Positions 9,864-19,287 of a stretch of 64,000 bases of DNA are shown piece after piece; position 1 is the first letter of the stretch; each line of letters begins with the position of its first letter. This DNA is from Neobacillus piezotolerans (GTDB lineage: Bacteria; Bacillota; Bacilli; Bacillales; Cytobacillaceae). The notes beneath the pieces were generated by a model. That model did no database searches, was not told where the DNA came from, and was given only the letters and a program-made list of their open reading frames with translations. The stretch lies in NCBI RefSeq assembly GCF_003362805.1, contig NZ_QNQT01000002.1, positions 496,001 to 560,000 on the forward strand, written 5' to 3'. Position numbers and translations under genes: made by a program.

Positions 9864-10661
9864 TTATCCTTGAAAAACAAATGCGGTAAATCCATCTTCC
9901 TTTAATCTTTTTACAAGATCATCGGCATTTTCCTTTTTGGCAAAGGCGCCTGCCTGTACTTTATAAAGGGCATCTGTGTCCTTTGAAGTAAAGGCCTCGT
10001 ATCCTTTTAAGGAAAGTTTTTTAACCAAATCGTCGGCGTTTCCTTTATCACGGAAAGCACCCGCCTGAACCCGATAAAGAGCTCCGCTGCCCGGCGCGGG
10101 CGCTGTCGGTTTCTTCTTCAATCCATAATGTTCGGCAATCCCGGATGCAATTGCCTTTCCGCATACCTGCCTATAGGAGTCGGAACGCAGAAGGGCCTCC
10201 TCTTCCGGGTTTGTCATGAATCCACATTCCGTAAGAATCGAGGTCATGTTCGTTTCGCGGAGGACATGGAAATTGGCCGTCTTTACGCCGCGGTCACGCC
10301 GACCGGTTTTCTCGACCAAATTTTTCTGAACCTTTAAGGCAAGCTCATAGGCATCCTTTGGTTTTGTAACGTAGACGAACGTATCCACCCCGTTCGCGCT
10401 GTTCCATGTATCCTGGTACGCATTTGCGTGAATCGCAATATAAGCATCAACCTTCAATTCATTTGCCTTGTCTGTCCGTTCCTGAAGAGGAACATCCCGG
10501 TCGTCCGAATGGGCAAAGTACACTGTAACGTCCAGATACGTTTCCAATTCCGTTTTCGTATAGGCAGCCACAGCCCTATTAAACTCATATTCCCGCATTC
10601 CCGAAGGGCTCCGCTTGCCCGCTGTCGAATACCCATGGCCAGCATCCAGCATAAACTTCAT
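9864..10661 (-). CDS. N-acetylmuramoyl-L-alanine amidase with SPOR repeats, CwlC-like
   Basis: Zinc amidase (Amidase_3) that cleaves the MurNAc-L-Ala bond of peptidoglycan. The 265-residue protein begins MKFMLDAGHGY, where the His is the first zinc ligand; an ITECGFMTN segment near residue 150 holds the catalytic Glu. Two C-terminal SPOR-like repeats (LYRVQAGAF and LYKVQAGAF) bind peptidoglycan. There is no signal peptide, as in B. subtilis CwlC, which acts in mother-cell lysis. The start at 10661 is chosen for its GAAAGGGGG site; an upstream extension lacks one. A sporulation-type -10 lies upstream. Confidence 0.85.
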   Translation of the reverse strand: MKFMLDAGHGYSTAGKRSPSGMREYEFNRAVAAYTKTELETYLDVTVYFAHSDDRDVPLQERTDKANELKVDAYIAIHANAYQDTWNSANGVDTFVYVTKPKDAYELALKVQKNLVEKTGRRDRGVKTANFHVLRETNMTSILTECGFMTNPEEEALLRSDSYRQVCGKAIASGIAEHYGLKKKPTAPAPGSGALYRVQAGAFRDKGNADDLVKKLSLKGYEAFTSKDTDALYKVQAGAFAKKENADDLVKRLKEDGFTAFVFQG

Positions 10662-10697
10662 AAAATTATAACCCCCTTTCGTAACTCTTTCTCTAAT

Positions 10698-10706
10698 TAA
10701 AATATG
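10698..10706 (-). promoter_or_regulatory. Possible SigE/SigK-type -10 of the amidase gene
   Basis: On the minus strand CATATTTTA matches CATA-N3-TA, about 40 nt ahead of the amidase start codon. The -35 is not diagnostic. It fits the expected mother-cell expression of a CwlC-like enzyme, but AT-rich chance matches are common. Confidence 0.3.
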
Positions 10707-10778
10707 AAAAAGTTCCAAAGGTGGATATGGACAAGCAGCTATTTTTTATATGAAATTCCTTTAAAATAGCCATCATTT

Positions 10779-11105
10779 CTAGTGCCTAGGCGCCCACAGC
10801 ATGATAAAAACGCCAACCAAACATATGGCGGCTCCCAGCCAGTCATAAAAGTCCGGTGTTTTCCGGTCGATCCCCCAGCCCCAAAGTACCGCCAGGATAA
10901 TGAATACTCCCCCATAAGCGGCATATACGCGGCCGAACGAGGGGAAATTTTGCAGTGTAGGGATAACGCCATACACGACGAGGATGAGGCAGCCGAAAAT
11001 CCCGTACATGAGAGGGCGGCCTTCCCTCAGCCAGAGCCAAACCAAATAGCCGCCGCCAATTTCCGCAAGGCCGGCAATGACGAATAAAAAAATAGCTGTA
11101 ACCAT
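10779..11105 (-). CDS. UPF0060 family membrane protein (YnfA-like)
   Basis: A 108-residue protein with four predicted transmembrane helices. The family hallmarks [29 protein letters not shown] and [19 protein letters not shown] are all visible, and the length is typical. Function is not established; the fold resembles small multidrug transporters. A GGAGGTC ribosome-binding site precedes the ATG at 11105. Confidence 0.9.
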   Translation of the reverse strand: MVTAIFLFVIAGLAEIGGGYLVWLWLREGRPLMYGIFGCLILVVYGVIPTLQNFPSFGRVYAAYGGVFIILAVLWGWGIDRKTPDFYDWLGAAICLVGVFIMLWAPRH

Positions 11106-11163
11106 TGTGGACCTCCATTTAAAAAATTCCTATACCCATTGTAATGGTGTAGGAGAATAAAAC

Positions 11164-11188
11164 AAAAAAAGAGCCATTACAGCTCTTT
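11164..11188 (-). terminator. Terminator of nagA-nagB-nagR
   Basis: On the minus strand AAAGAGC and GCTCTTT flank a 7-nt loop and run into T residues, 46 nt beyond the nagR stop codon. Confidence 0.8.
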
Positions 11189-11233
11189 CATCATCATTTA
11201 TAGGAGGTTTGCGATCCGGCTGCCAAAACAGAG

Positions 11234-11965
11234 CTATTTGCCGCTCCGCCTCAGGTTATGGATAAATTTATAGCGGTCAGCCCGAAAGGCCGATTGGACG
11301 TATTCAAACGGGGTGCCATCACCCAGCCTTGACGTGCGGGTGATCAGAAGGATTGGCGAGCCTTCCTTAATGCCAAGATGGCCGGCGTCTACGGGTCCCG
11401 CTGCAGAGGCTTCAATTTCCTGGGTGGCATCAAGGATGGTCAGGCCGAGGACATCCTCAATATAACTGTATACAGAAAAAGCCGTCTGGTTTTCAGTGAG
11501 CCCGGGAACAAGCTGCTTTGGCATATAGACGGTTTCGATTGCCATCGGGATCCCATCCGCAAGCCGAATCCTTTTTATTTCATAAAGCAGTTCATTTTCC
11601 TGTACAGAAAGCGCATCGGCAATTGCCTGGTTAGCGGAGACAGCCGCGAACGAAAGAAGCCGATTTTCCGGTTTCATGCCCCGGGCGACCATATCCTCGG
11701 TAAAGCCAGTCAGCCCGAATAGCTCCTGCTCGATTTTGGGAGTGGAGACAAACGTGCCTTTTCCTTTTTGCCTGTATAAAATGCCGGCTGATACAAGATT
11801 GTTGATTGCTTGCCTGACAGTCATCCGGCTGATTTCATGCAATTCCGCGTATTCCCGTTCAGAAGGGATGCTGTCTCCCGGCTTGAGCGAACCCGCTGCA
11901 ATTTCCTGCCGAATTAGCTCTTCAAGCTGGAAGTATAGGGGGATGCTCGATTTTTTGTTAACCAT
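11234..11965 (-). CDS. nagR: GntR/HutC-family repressor of GlcNAc utilisation
   Basis: A 243-residue transcription factor with an N-terminal GntR winged helix (SIPLYFQLEELIRQEI...PSEREYAELHEISRMTVRQAINNL) and a C-terminal UTRA effector domain. B. subtilis NagR (YvoA) is released from DNA by amino-sugar phosphates. It is the last gene of nagA-nagB-nagR, 12 nt after nagB, and a NagR-type operator overlaps the operon promoter at 14021-14036, implying autorepression. GGAGAAT serves as ribosome-binding site. Confidence 0.9.
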   Translation of the reverse strand: MVNKKSSIPLYFQLEELIRQEIAAGSLKPGDSIPSEREYAELHEISRMTVRQAINNLVSAGILYRQKGKGTFVSTPKIEQELFGLTGFTEDMVARGMKPENRLLSFAAVSANQAIADALSVQENELLYEIKRIRLADGIPMAIETVYMPKQLVPGLTENQTAFSVYSYIEDVLGLTILDATQEIEASAAGPVDAGHLGIKEGSPILLITRTSRLGDGTPFEYVQSAFRADRYKFIHNLRRSGK

Positions 11966-11977
11966 GGAACATTCTCC

Positions 11978-12703
11978 TTAAATCAGGCTGAGGGCATCCT
12001 CATCGGCAATGATTGTCACATTGCCATGTCGCTGCAATATGGAAGCCGGGAAGTCTTCGGTAACTTCCCCTTTAACGAGGCTGTAAAGCGCTTCTGCCTT
12101 TGACTTTCCGGTAGCGAGGAGGATAATTTCCTTGCTTTCAAGAATGGTTGCGATTCCCATCGTAATTGCCTTAGTCGGAACTTCCTCAGGGGAGGAGAAA
12201 AAGCGGGCGTTGTCCTTGATTGTATCCTCGGCGAGCGAGATGACATGCGTTCTGCTTTCAAAAGGAGTGCCCGGTTCATTGAAGGCAATATGGCCGTTGC
12301 GCCCGATTCCAAGCAGCTGAAGGTCGACTCCGCCGAGCGCGGCTATTTTCCTTTCATAATTGGCGCATTCCTCCTCAAGGTCAGCCGCCGATCCATCCGG
12401 AATGAAAGTCTGTTCCGGATTAATGTCCAGATGGTCAAATAGATTTGTTTTCATAAAAGAGTAGTAGCTGTTGGGGTCGGTTTTCGGCAGGCCGATATAT
12501 TCGTCAAGGTTCACGGAAGACACCCTGCTGTAGGAAGTTCCCTTTTTCCTGTGATCCTCGATCAAATACTGGTAAGTTCCAACCGGCGTACCGCCCGTCG
12601 CGAGCCCAAGGACAATCTCCGGATTGGCGCGCACCTTTTCCGCGATCATTTCCCCGGCGGTTTTTGACATTTCCGTACTGTCTGCAACTTTAATAATTTT
12701 CAT
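11978..12703 (-). CDS. nagB: Glucosamine-6-phosphate deaminase
   Basis: Converts GlcN-6-P to fructose-6-P and ammonia. The protein has the family motifs LGLATGGTPVGTY (substrate phosphate loop), SVNLDEYIGL (catalytic Asp), and LGIGRNGHIAFNEPG (catalytic Asp/His region). The ATG at 12703 (MKIIKVADS) follows AGAGGGA; the 12 codons upstream are not needed for family length. It is co-oriented with nagA, 69 nt downstream of it. Confidence 0.95.
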   Translation of the reverse strand: MKIIKVADSTEMSKTAGEMIAEKVRANPEIVLGLATGGTPVGTYQYLIEDHRKKGTSYSRVSSVNLDEYIGLPKTDPNSYYSFMKTNLFDHLDINPEQTFIPDGSAADLEEECANYERKIAALGGVDLQLLGIGRNGHIAFNEPGTPFESRTHVISLAEDTIKDNARFFSSPEEVPTKAITMGIATILESKEIILLATGKSKAEALYSLVKGEVTEDFPASILQRHGNVTIIADEDALSLI

Positions 12704-12771
12704 CCTAATCCCTCTTTCCAAATCTTTTTCTCTTCGCAAAAATTACACTTATTCCAAACTGTTGCGTGGCC

Positions 12772-13953
12772 TTAATTTCCTTTTTGATGCGTCAGTACGC
12801 CGCGGCACCAGGTGGCTTTGACATTCATGCCGGCATCAAGGACGACGAGGTCCGCATCCTTACCAGGAGCGATGCTGCCTTTTGTATCAAATATACCTAT
12901 TTGCCTGGCCGGGTTGACGCTTGCCATCCGGACCGCATCAAGGAGGCTGATGCCGGAAAAATCAGCCGCGTTACGGACCGCTTCATTCATTTTTAAAATG
13001 CTCCCGGCAAGCGTTCCATCCGCCAAAACGGCGCGGCCATCCCCGACGGTCACGTCCTGGCCGCCGAGGTCATAGACGCCCGCATTCAGGCATTTCGCCC
13101 TCATTGAGTCTGTAACAAGGACCATTCCCTCAGGTCCTTTCGCCGAAACGGACAGCTTCACCATTTCAGGGGCGATATGGATTCCGTCGACAATCATTTC
13201 AACAAGCAGCTCCTTGAACAAGAGCGCCGCGCCGGCAGTACCAGGTTCGCGGTGGTGCATGCCGCGCATTCCGTTGTACAAATGGGTTACATGCTTAGCC
13301 CCTGCCTTGACCGCTTTTTCGACTTCTTCATAGACAGCGTCCGTATGGCCGATGGAGGCGACAACGCCGGTGCCCGCCAAATATTCGATGAACTTTGTTC
13401 CATTTTCTAGCTCAGGCGCCGTGGTGACAAGCTTGATTAAGCCTGCGGCGCTAGATTGCCAGTGTTTGAACAGGTCGATATCCGGATCGATGATGTATTC
13501 CCTTGGCTGGGCCCCGGCCCTTTTTGCGTTGATGAATGGCCCCTCCAGATGGATCCCGACAACTTCGGCCTTGCCGGGGCCGTTATCGGCTTCACAGTAA
13601 CTCGCCGCATTTTTCAGCGCCTGCTCGATATTGCCATGTTCCTGGGTGATCGTCGTTGCCAGGAATGCGGTTGTTCCTTCCGCGGGCAGCGCCCCGGCAA
13701 TTGTCCCAAGCGCTTCATGCGTTCCGTCCATTGTATCAGCCCCAGCCGCGCCATGTATATGGAGGTCAATAAACCCTGGAACGACCGTTTCCGATTCCTG
13801 GATTTCAAACACATCCGCATCCCGGTATTTTCCTTCGGCTTCAGCCAAAGGGCCAACCGCGGCGATTTTTCCATCCTCTATATAGACGAAATGATTTGTT
13901 TTAACTTCATTTTCAAAAACGATTCTGCCTTTGATTTTCAGTAAGGTGGCCAC
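12772..13953 (-). CDS. nagA: N-acetylglucosamine-6-phosphate deacetylase
   Basis: Removes acetate from GlcNAc-6-P, the first committed step of amino-sugar catabolism and cell-wall recycling. Amidohydrolase-fold metal-binding motif PGFIDLHIHGAAGADTMD near residue 55, HLEGPFIN, the ASIGHTDA and THLYNGM histidines, and LVTDSM with the catalytic Asp are all present. GTG at 13953 is chosen because GGAG lies nine bases upstream; ATG at 13968 has no well-placed site. First gene of the operon. Confidence 0.9.
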   Translation of the reverse strand: MATLLKIKGRIVFENEVKTNHFVYIEDGKIAAVGPLAEAEGKYRDADVFEIQESETVVPGFIDLHIHGAAGADTMDGTHEALGTIAGALPAEGTTAFLATTITQEHGNIEQALKNAASYCEADNGPGKAEVVGIHLEGPFINAKRAGAQPREYIIDPDIDLFKHWQSSAAGLIKLVTTAPELENGTKFIEYLAGTGVVASIGHTDAVYEEVEKAVKAGAKHVTHLYNGMRGMHHREPGTAGAALLFKELLVEMIVDGIHIAPEMVKLSVSAKGPEGMVLVTDSMRAKCLNAGVYDLGGQDVTVGDGRAVLADGTLAGSILKMNEAVRNAADFSGISLLDAVRMASVNPARQIGIFDTKGSIAPGKDADLVVLDAGMNVKATWCRGVLTHQKGN

Positions 13954-14001
13954 GATAACCAGCTCCATTCGCCTAAAATACGTTCTTCCTGCAATACCTT
14001 C

Positions 14002-14036
14002 AGTATACGTATTGCTGGATTAGTTGTCTATACCAC
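14002..14036 (-). promoter_or_regulatory. nagAB-nagR promoter with overlapping NagR operator
   Basis: On the minus strand TAGACA (14025-14030) and TATACT (14002-14007) are spaced by 17 nt, a good SigA promoter. GTGGTATAGACAACTA (14021-14036) overlaps the -35 and matches the NagR (dre-type) operator as I remember it from B. subtilis. Repression by occlusion of RNA polymerase is the likely mechanism. Confidence 0.7.
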
Positions 14037-14068
14037 AGGGCTGTGCCTTATTAAATGGGACAGCTTGA

Positions 14069-14097
14069 TTTTGTTCCGGCCAAAAAAGTGCTAAAAT
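14069..14097 (+). promoter_or_regulatory. Probable promoter of the hprK operon
   Basis: TAAAAT (14092-14097) carries an extended -10 TG; the -35 TTTTGT at 14069-14074 has a 17-nt spacer. It lies about 50 nt upstream of the hprK start codon. Confidence 0.5.
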
Positions 14098-14145
14098 AGA
14101 TAGAATCTAGTGAATGGCTGCGCCAGAAGAGAAGGAGGAACGGCT

Positions 14146-15081
14146 TTGCTGAAAGTACGTACCAGGGATATATACGAGAAGTTTGACCTTGAACTCATTT
14201 GTGGCGAGGAAGGAATTGACAGGCCGATTACCACGAGCGACTTGTCCAGGCCGGGCATTGAGCTTGCCGGCTATTTTAATTATTATCCAGCCGAGCGCAT
14301 CCAGCTGCTTGGGATGACCGAGCTGTCTTTTTTTGAAAAATTGCAGGGAAGCGACCGAGTCTTAAGGATGGAGCAGCTTTGCACGGATATTACACCTGCA
14401 ATCATCATTACCCGGGGCCTTGAAGTTCCGGATGAATTAATAGAAGCAGCTGAGCGGGAATCCGTTCCGGTGCTGCGCACAAAATTCAAGACAACCCGTT
14501 TCTCCGGGAACCTGACTAATTTCCTGGAAAGCAGGCTCGCACCAACAACCGCGGTCCACGGCGTATTGGTAGACGTTTATGGAGTGGGGGTCCTGATTAC
14601 CGGAAAGAGCGGCGTTGGTAAAAGTGAAACCGCGCTCGAACTCGTCAAACGCGGCCACCGGCTAGTCGCCGATGATTGTGTTGAAATTCGCCAGGAGGAC
14701 CAGGATACGTTGATTGGTACATCGCCTGAGCTAATCGAGCATCTCCTCGAGATACGTGGACTCGGCATCATCAATGTGATGACGCTGTTTGGCGCTGGAG
14801 CCGTCCGTACCAACAAACAAATCATTTTAAATATTCACCTTGAAATTTGGGACCAAGATAAGCAATATGACCGCCTCGGCCTTGACGACGAAAAATTGAA
14901 AATCATCGATTCCGAAATTACGAAACTGACGGTTCCTGTCCGTCCTGGACGAAACCTGGCTGTCATCATCGAGGTTGCCGCTATGAACTTCCGGCTGAAG
15001 CGAATGGGCGTCAATGCGGCCAAGCAGTTTAGTGAAAAGCTTTCCGGCGTCATCCGGGAAGGCGGGCCGCAAGAGTTTTAA
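14146..15081 (+). CDS. hprK: HPr kinase/phosphorylase
   Basis: Bifunctional enzyme that phosphorylates Ser46 of HPr and Crh with ATP or PPi and reverses this with phosphate, setting carbon catabolite repression. The 311-residue protein carries Walker A GKSGVGKS at about residues 153-160, the conserved [15 protein letters not shown] signature and the C-terminal [22 protein letters not shown] segment. The TTG at 14146 follows GAAGGAGGA at ideal distance and gives the normal N-terminus ([12 protein letters not shown]). Its targets' partners ppaX and crh are both in this window. Confidence 0.95.
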   Translation: MLKVRTRDIYEKFDLELICGEEGIDRPITTSDLSRPGIELAGYFNYYPAERIQLLGMTELSFFEKLQGSDRVLRMEQLCTDITPAIIITRGLEVPDELIEAAERESVPVLRTKFKTTRFSGNLTNFLESRLAPTTAVHGVLVDVYGVGVLITGKSGVGKSETALELVKRGHRLVADDCVEIRQEDQDTLIGTSPELIEHLLEIRGLGIINVMTLFGAGAVRTNKQIILNIHLEIWDQDKQYDRLGLDDEKLKIIDSEITKLTVPVRPGRNLAVIIEVAAMNFRLKRMGVNAAKQFSEKLSGVIREGGPQEF

Positions 15082-15129
15082 GGCTGCTTGCCAATTTTAA
15101 TAAAAGAGAGATAAAAAAGGAGAATGAGA

Positions 15130-15954
15130 ATGGAAGAAACGATTACACCGCTTAACCCGGTTGCGATCGACCTCGGCCCTATCCAAGTCCATTGGTACGG
15201 CATCATTATCGGAACCGGGCTCGCGCTGGCTTTATTTCTCGCCATGAGGGAAGGTGACCGCAGGGGGCTGCCAAAAGAAACCTTTTCCGACCTGCTTATC
15301 TGGGCAATCCCAATCGCGATTATTTCGGCGCGTATTTATTATGTTATTTTCCAATGGGATTATTACGCCCAAAACCCTGGTGACATCATAAAAATCTGGA
15401 ACGGTGGAATCGCCATCTACGGAGCGCTGATCGGTTCCGTTTTGACAGCGTATTTCTTTACGAAAGCGCGGGGTATATCGTTCTGGAAGGTGGCTGATAT
15501 CGCGGCGCCAAGCATCATCCTTGGCCAGGCAATCGGCCGCTGGGGAAATTTCATGAACCAGGAAGCCCATGGGGAAGAGGTTTCGCGGTCTTTCCTCGAA
15601 GGCCTGCACCTGCCGGACTGGATCATTAACCAAATGTATATTGAAGGGCACTACTACCATCCGACATTCCTGTACGAATCGCTCTGGAACTTCGCCGGCT
15701 TCGCGCTGCTGCTATTCCTGCGCCGCGTCAACCTGCGCCGCGGGGAGAGCTTTCTGGCATACGTTATCTGGTATTCAATTGGCCGTTTCTTCATCGAAGG
15801 GATGCGCACTGACAGCCTGATGCTCGGTGATATCAGGGTCTCGCAGCTGCTATCGATCGGTCTCATTCTGCTTGCCGTTGGATTGATCGTTTACCGGCGC
15901 AAAAATGGCCTTGCCGACGCCAGGTATCTTGATGACGACGGGAAAGGGAAGTAG
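15130..15954 (+). CDS. lgt: Prolipoprotein diacylglyceryl transferase
   Basis: Membrane enzyme that attaches diacylglycerol to the lipobox Cys of prelipoproteins. A 274-residue protein with about seven membrane segments, the [10 protein letters not shown] first-helix motif and the Lgt signature [13 protein letters not shown] near residue 137. ATG at 15130 is preferred over 15124 because AAAAAGGAG ends at 15122. It follows hprK by 48 nt, as in other Bacillus genomes. Confidence 0.95.
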   Translation: MEETITPLNPVAIDLGPIQVHWYGIIIGTGLALALFLAMREGDRRGLPKETFSDLLIWAIPIAIISARIYYVIFQWDYYAQNPGDIIKIWNGGIAIYGALIGSVLTAYFFTKARGISFWKVADIAAPSIILGQAIGRWGNFMNQEAHGEEVSRSFLEGLHLPDWIINQMYIEGHYYHPTFLYESLWNFAGFALLLFLRRVNLRRGESFLAYVIWYSIGRFFIEGMRTDSLMLGDIRVSQLLSIGLILLAVGLIVYRRKNGLADARYLDDDGKGK

Positions 15955-15990
15955 TACGTTGGATTCAGCCCGGCAAAGCCGCCATTTAAT

Positions 15991-16041
15991 TTGGAGACAG
16001 TTTGGATAGGGTTTTCCGTTTGAAAGTGTCATCATCGGGAC
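15991..16041. repeat. Copy of the GACAGTTTGGA hairpin repeat (family of 38036-38165)
   Basis: GGAGACAGTTTGGATAGGG followed by a GAAAGTGTCATCATCGG segment reproduces, with changes, the approximately 52-bp unit tandemly present at 38036-38165. A further derivative at 16502-16532 has perfect arms AACATGTC/GACATGTT around TTCATCGAGTTTATGCA. Both lie in the lgt-yvoD gap (15955-16609), which contains no gene. Confidence 0.55.
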
Positions 16042-16088
16042 ACGAGGTAGTTGTGTACTCTCAGCTTCGAAGTCTGAATGAGGTGGGG

Positions 16089-16450
16089 ATTTGGACAGCG
16101 AATCGAGTTTTATGAACTTCGGTGTCCAAATAAAGCCCGGATTTGGACAGCGAATGGAGTTTTCTGAGCTTAGGTGTCCAAATAAAGCATGGATTTGGAC
16201 AGCAAATGGAGTTTTCGCAGCTTAGGTGTCCAAATAAAGCATGGATTTGGACAGCGAATGGAGTTTTCGCAGCTTTGGTGTCCAAATAAAGCATGGATTT
16301 GGACAGCGAATGGAGTTTTCGCAGCTTTGGTGTCCAAATAAAGCATGGATTTGGACAGCGAATAGAGTTTTCCGAGCTTTGGTGTCCAAATAAAGCATGG
16401 TTTGGACAGCGAATAGAGATTTCCGAGCTTCGGTGTCCAAATACAGGGAA
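16089..16450. repeat. 52-bp tandem hairpin repeat, seven copies plus a degenerate eighth
   Basis: Units start at 16089, 16141, 16193, 16245, 16297, 16349 and about 16400, a spacing of 52 nt (51 for the last). Each has the inverted repeat ATTTGGACA ... TGTCCAAAT enclosing GCGAATGGAGTTTTCGC-like sequence and is followed by AAAGCATGG or similar. A corrupted unit follows at about 16449-16490. All sequence between arms is conserved, so there are no unique spacers. Because 52 is not a multiple of three and no frame has stops, a long spurious minus-strand ORF results. Confidence 0.9.
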
Positions 16451-16609
16451 TTTAAACAGCAATTGAAGTTTTGTAATCCAGATTTTTCAAATGAATAAAC
16501 ATGTCTTCATCGAGTTTATGCAGACATGTTAGATAAGTCTATCAGCTTAAAACGATCTTCTAAATAAATTTGTCTACACACATCACGCACAAAGGGGAAA
16601 AGAGAAGCA

Positions 16610-17551
16610 ATGCTGATCAACTCAATCAAAAAGGGCTTGCTCGTTGGCATAAAGACAACCTGGTCGCTGGGTAAAGTCATCTTTCCTGTCACTTTAGCCG
16701 TTTCAATATTGCAATATACGCCTCTTTTGGCATGGCTGATAAAAGCAATCGGCCCTTTGATGAAACTGATCGGCCTGCCCGGCGACGCGGCCATCCCGCT
16801 CGTCCTTGGCAATATTCTCAACCTGTACGCGGCAATCGGGGCGATCCTGACCCTCGACTTCAGCGTCAAGGAAGTGTTTATTCTCGCCGTCATGCTGAGT
16901 TTTTCGCATAATCTGCTTGTCGAGTCGACCGTTGCCCTCAAGGCGGGCGTAAAGCTCTGGGTTGTCCTGACGGTCAGGCTTGGACTGGCATTCGTTTCGG
17001 CCGCTGTCATCAACCTCGTTTGGCACGGAGGCGGAAGCCAGGCGGTTTACGGATTCATCCAGCAGAAGGCCGAACCAGCTTCAGGCGTCTTGAACATTCT
17101 TCTCGAAGCCGTCGAAAAAGCTGGCCTAGGCATCGTTCAGCTTGCCATGATCGTCATCCCGCTCATGGCCGCCATCCAAATCCTGAAGGACCTGCAATGG
17201 CTCGGCAAATTTTCAAAAACAATGGCGCCGATGACACGGACGCTCGGCATGAAGGAAAACACCTCCACGACAATGGCGGCGGGCCTTCTGTTCGGCCTTG
17301 CCTACGGGGCTGGCGTCATGATCCAGGCTGTAAAAGAGGATGGGGTCAGCAAAAAGGATGCCACGCTCGCATTCATTTTCCTCGTCTCCTGCCATGCCGT
17401 CGTCGAGGACACACTGATATTTATCCCGCTCGGCATTCCGGTCTGGCCGCTCCTACTTATTAGAATCGGCGTCGCCGTTCTCCTGACGCTAATCGTCGGC
17501 ACGATCTGGAAGCAAACAGGTGTTATTAAAAGAAAGGAAGTTAACTTATGA
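16610..17551 (+). CDS. yvoD: Nucleoside-recognition (Gate) domain membrane protein, YvoD
   Basis: A 313-residue polytopic membrane protein with duplicated Gate-type modules: [20 protein letters not shown] near residue 20 and [20 protein letters not shown] near residue 178, each followed by a glycine-rich helix and a conserved [17 protein letters not shown] segment. The family also includes spore-maturation-type proteins; the transported substrate or role of YvoD is not known. It lies between lgt and ppaX and overlaps ppaX by 4 nt, the B. subtilis arrangement. Confidence 0.85.
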   Translation: MLINSIKKGLLVGIKTTWSLGKVIFPVTLAVSILQYTPLLAWLIKAIGPLMKLIGLPGDAAIPLVLGNILNLYAAIGAILTLDFSVKEVFILAVMLSFSHNLLVESTVALKAGVKLWVVLTVRLGLAFVSAAVINLVWHGGGSQAVYGFIQQKAEPASGVLNILLEAVEKAGLGIVQLAMIVIPLMAAIQILKDLQWLGKFSKTMAPMTRTLGMKENTSTTMAAGLLFGLAYGAGVMIQAVKEDGVSKKDATLAFIFLVSCHAVVEDTLIFIPLGIPVWPLLLIRIGVAVLLTLIVGTIWKQTGVIKRKEVNL

Positions 17552-18195
17552 AGTTTGCCAATGGAATAGATACAATCTTGTTTGACCTTGATGGAACCTT
17601 GATTGATACGAACGACCTGATCATCAACTCATTCATGCACACCCTTAACCGCTATTACCCAAATAAATACACTCGTGACGATGTTCTGCCGTTCATGGGC
17701 CCGACACTCCGGGAAACATTCGAACCGATGAACCCGGAAGCTGTCGAGGAAATGATCGCCACGTACCGTGACTTCAACCACGCCAACCATGACCTGCTCG
17801 TCAAGGAATTCACCGGCGTATTTGAAACGGTAAAGGCGCTGAAGGAAGGCGGCTACAAACTCGGCATCGTCACCACGAAAATGCACGATGTCGTCCTAAA
17901 GGGGCTGAAGCTCTCCAAGCTTGACCAATTTTTCGATGTCATCATCGCCCTTGACCATGTCACCAACGCAAAGCCCGACCCGGAACCGATCATGCTCGCC
18001 CTCGAGCAGCTTGGATCGAAACCGGAAACGGCTATCATGGTAGGCGACAACTACCACGACATTCTTGCAGGCAAAAACGCCGGCACGAAAACAGCCGCGG
18101 TCGCCTGGTCGTTAAAAGGCCGCGAATACCTCGAAAAGTTTGAACCGGATTTCATGCTTGAAAGCATGGCCGACATCCTGGAAATCGTGCAATGA
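17548..18195 (+). CDS. ppaX: Pyrophosphatase PpaX
   Basis: HAD-superfamily pyrophosphatase (215 residues) that removes PPi made when HprK dephosphorylates HPr(Ser-P) and Crh(Ser-P). The nucleophile motif [10 protein letters not shown] is near residue 12, motif II IVTTK near residue 109, and motif III/IV KPDPEP...[16 protein letters not shown] near residues 140-180. The ATG overlaps the yvoD stop and its own stop overlaps yvoF, so the three genes are translationally coupled within the hprK operon. Confidence 0.93.
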   Translation: MKFANGIDTILFDLDGTLIDTNDLIINSFMHTLNRYYPNKYTRDDVLPFMGPTLRETFEPMNPEAVEEMIATYRDFNHANHDLLVKEFTGVFETVKALKEGGYKLGIVTTKMHDVVLKGLKLSKLDQFFDVIIALDHVTNAKPDPEPIMLALEQLGSKPETAIMVGDNYHDILAGKNAGTKTAAVAWSLKGREYLEKFEPDFMLESMADILEIVQ

Positions 18196-18749
18196 GGCGC
18201 ACGAAACGATACCCTGTCGAAGGCGCAAACTCCCTCTGGCAGGTATACAAAACGGTATCGTTCTGGAAAGTCGCCAAAAACTTCATCATAATCCAGATTG
18301 CTCGCTACACGCCGTTCATCGGAATGAAAAACTGGCTCTACCGGACATTCCTCGGAATGAAGGTCGGCGACAGGACCTCATTCGCCCTGATGGTCATGCC
18401 GGACACCATGTTCCCCGAGTTAATCAACGTCGGTCAGAATAGCGTCATCGGCTACAACACAACCATCCTTGCCCACGAATACCTGATCAAGGAATACAGG
18501 CTGGGCGAGGTCCATATCGGAAGCGAAGTCATGATCGGCGCCAACTCAACGATACTGCCCGGAGTCGTCATTGGCGACGGCGCCATCGTCTCGGCCGGCA
18601 CCCTTGTCCACAAGGACGTCCCCGCCGGAAGCTTCGTCGGCGGCAACCCGATGCGCATCATCTACACCGCCGAACAACTCGCCCGGCGCTGGGCCGATGA
18701 CCCGATATACGGCACCGGAGTAAGTGACCTTTCTGGAAAAAGGAACTAA
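18192..18749 (+). CDS. yvoF: Hexapeptide-repeat acyltransferase YvoF
   Basis: A 185-residue left-handed beta-helix acetyltransferase of the LbH/maltose O-acetyltransferase type. Hexapeptide repeats are visible from about residue 75 to 165 ([61 protein letters not shown]). The acceptor is unknown. It is the last gene of hprK-lgt-yvoD-ppaX-yvoF and is followed by a strong terminator. Confidence 0.88.
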   Translation: MRRTKRYPVEGANSLWQVYKTVSFWKVAKNFIIIQIARYTPFIGMKNWLYRTFLGMKVGDRTSFALMVMPDTMFPELINVGQNSVIGYNTTILAHEYLIKEYRLGEVHIGSEVMIGANSTILPGVVIGDGAIVSAGTLVHKDVPAGSFVGGNPMRIIYTAEQLARRWADDPIYGTGVSDLSGKRN

Positions 18750-18796
18750 GCCAGGCGCGCCTAGCCACTTAGGCTCCCAGAACCCTGTTCGGCTCA

Positions 18797-18842
18797 GGCC
18801 GTTCCGGAAACTGCCAAGCGCAGCTTCCGGAACGGCCTTTTT
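18797..18842 (+). terminator. Terminator of the hprK-yvoF operon
   Basis: GGCCGTTCCGGAA (18797-18809) and TTCCGGAACGGCC (18825-18837) form a perfect 13-bp stem followed by five T. The gene-free stretch from here to 19287 holds several GCTAGC motifs, a 21-bp periodic AT-rich repeat and the yvcD promoter region. Confidence 0.92.
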
Positions 18843-18999
18843 GCATGCGGCCTGGACTCACGTCCTATAAGCGGCCGCTTTGAAGTGAATGTTATTCACC
18901 CCCTTAATAAGAAAGGGGAGTGCCCCGTCCTATGCTAGCGCCCACTTTTTATCAGACTTCAGATGCTAGCAATCTGCTAGTTGACAGCTAGCGATTCAC

Positions 19000-19103
19000 T
19001 GAGATTTTAAGTTTTATTGTGAGGTTTTGAAATTTTATCCTGAGGTTTTCATATTTTATATTGAAATTTCCTTGTTCTATCCTGAATTTCAATTTTTTAC
19101 TTG
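19000..19103. repeat. Degenerate 21-bp tandem repeat, five copies
   Basis: Units beginning TGAGATTTT, TGAGGTTTT, TGAGGTTTT, TGAAATTTC and TGAATTTCA start at 19000, 19020, 19041, 19062 and 19083. The 21-nt period equals two helical turns, which places the T-tracts on the same face of the helix about 185 bp upstream of yvcD. Confidence 0.65.
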
Positions 19104-19287
19104 TAGTTAAATCAATGCCACGTTTATCCACAAACTCAGTTCGTTCCCCGGAACCTTCCAACCTTCTTTAAAAAAAAATCAAATTCTTAATTTGTAAATC
19201 TCCCTGTTTTTAGAAGTTTCTGAGTTTGCACCCGCCCGGCCGAATTTGTGATATACTACATTAGTTATTACATTAGTGGAGGACTCC

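Noticed and set aside
16089-16450. CRISPR-like array
   Set aside because: Whole 52-bp units are conserved, with no variable spacers and no cas genes nearby. It is a tandem hairpin repeat.
16061-16462. 133-codon minus-strand reading frame with repeated FGHQSSENSIRCPN-type peptides
   Set aside because: It is a by-product of the 52-bp DNA repeat, whose length is not a multiple of three, so the same DNA is read in all frames. There is no ribosome-binding site.
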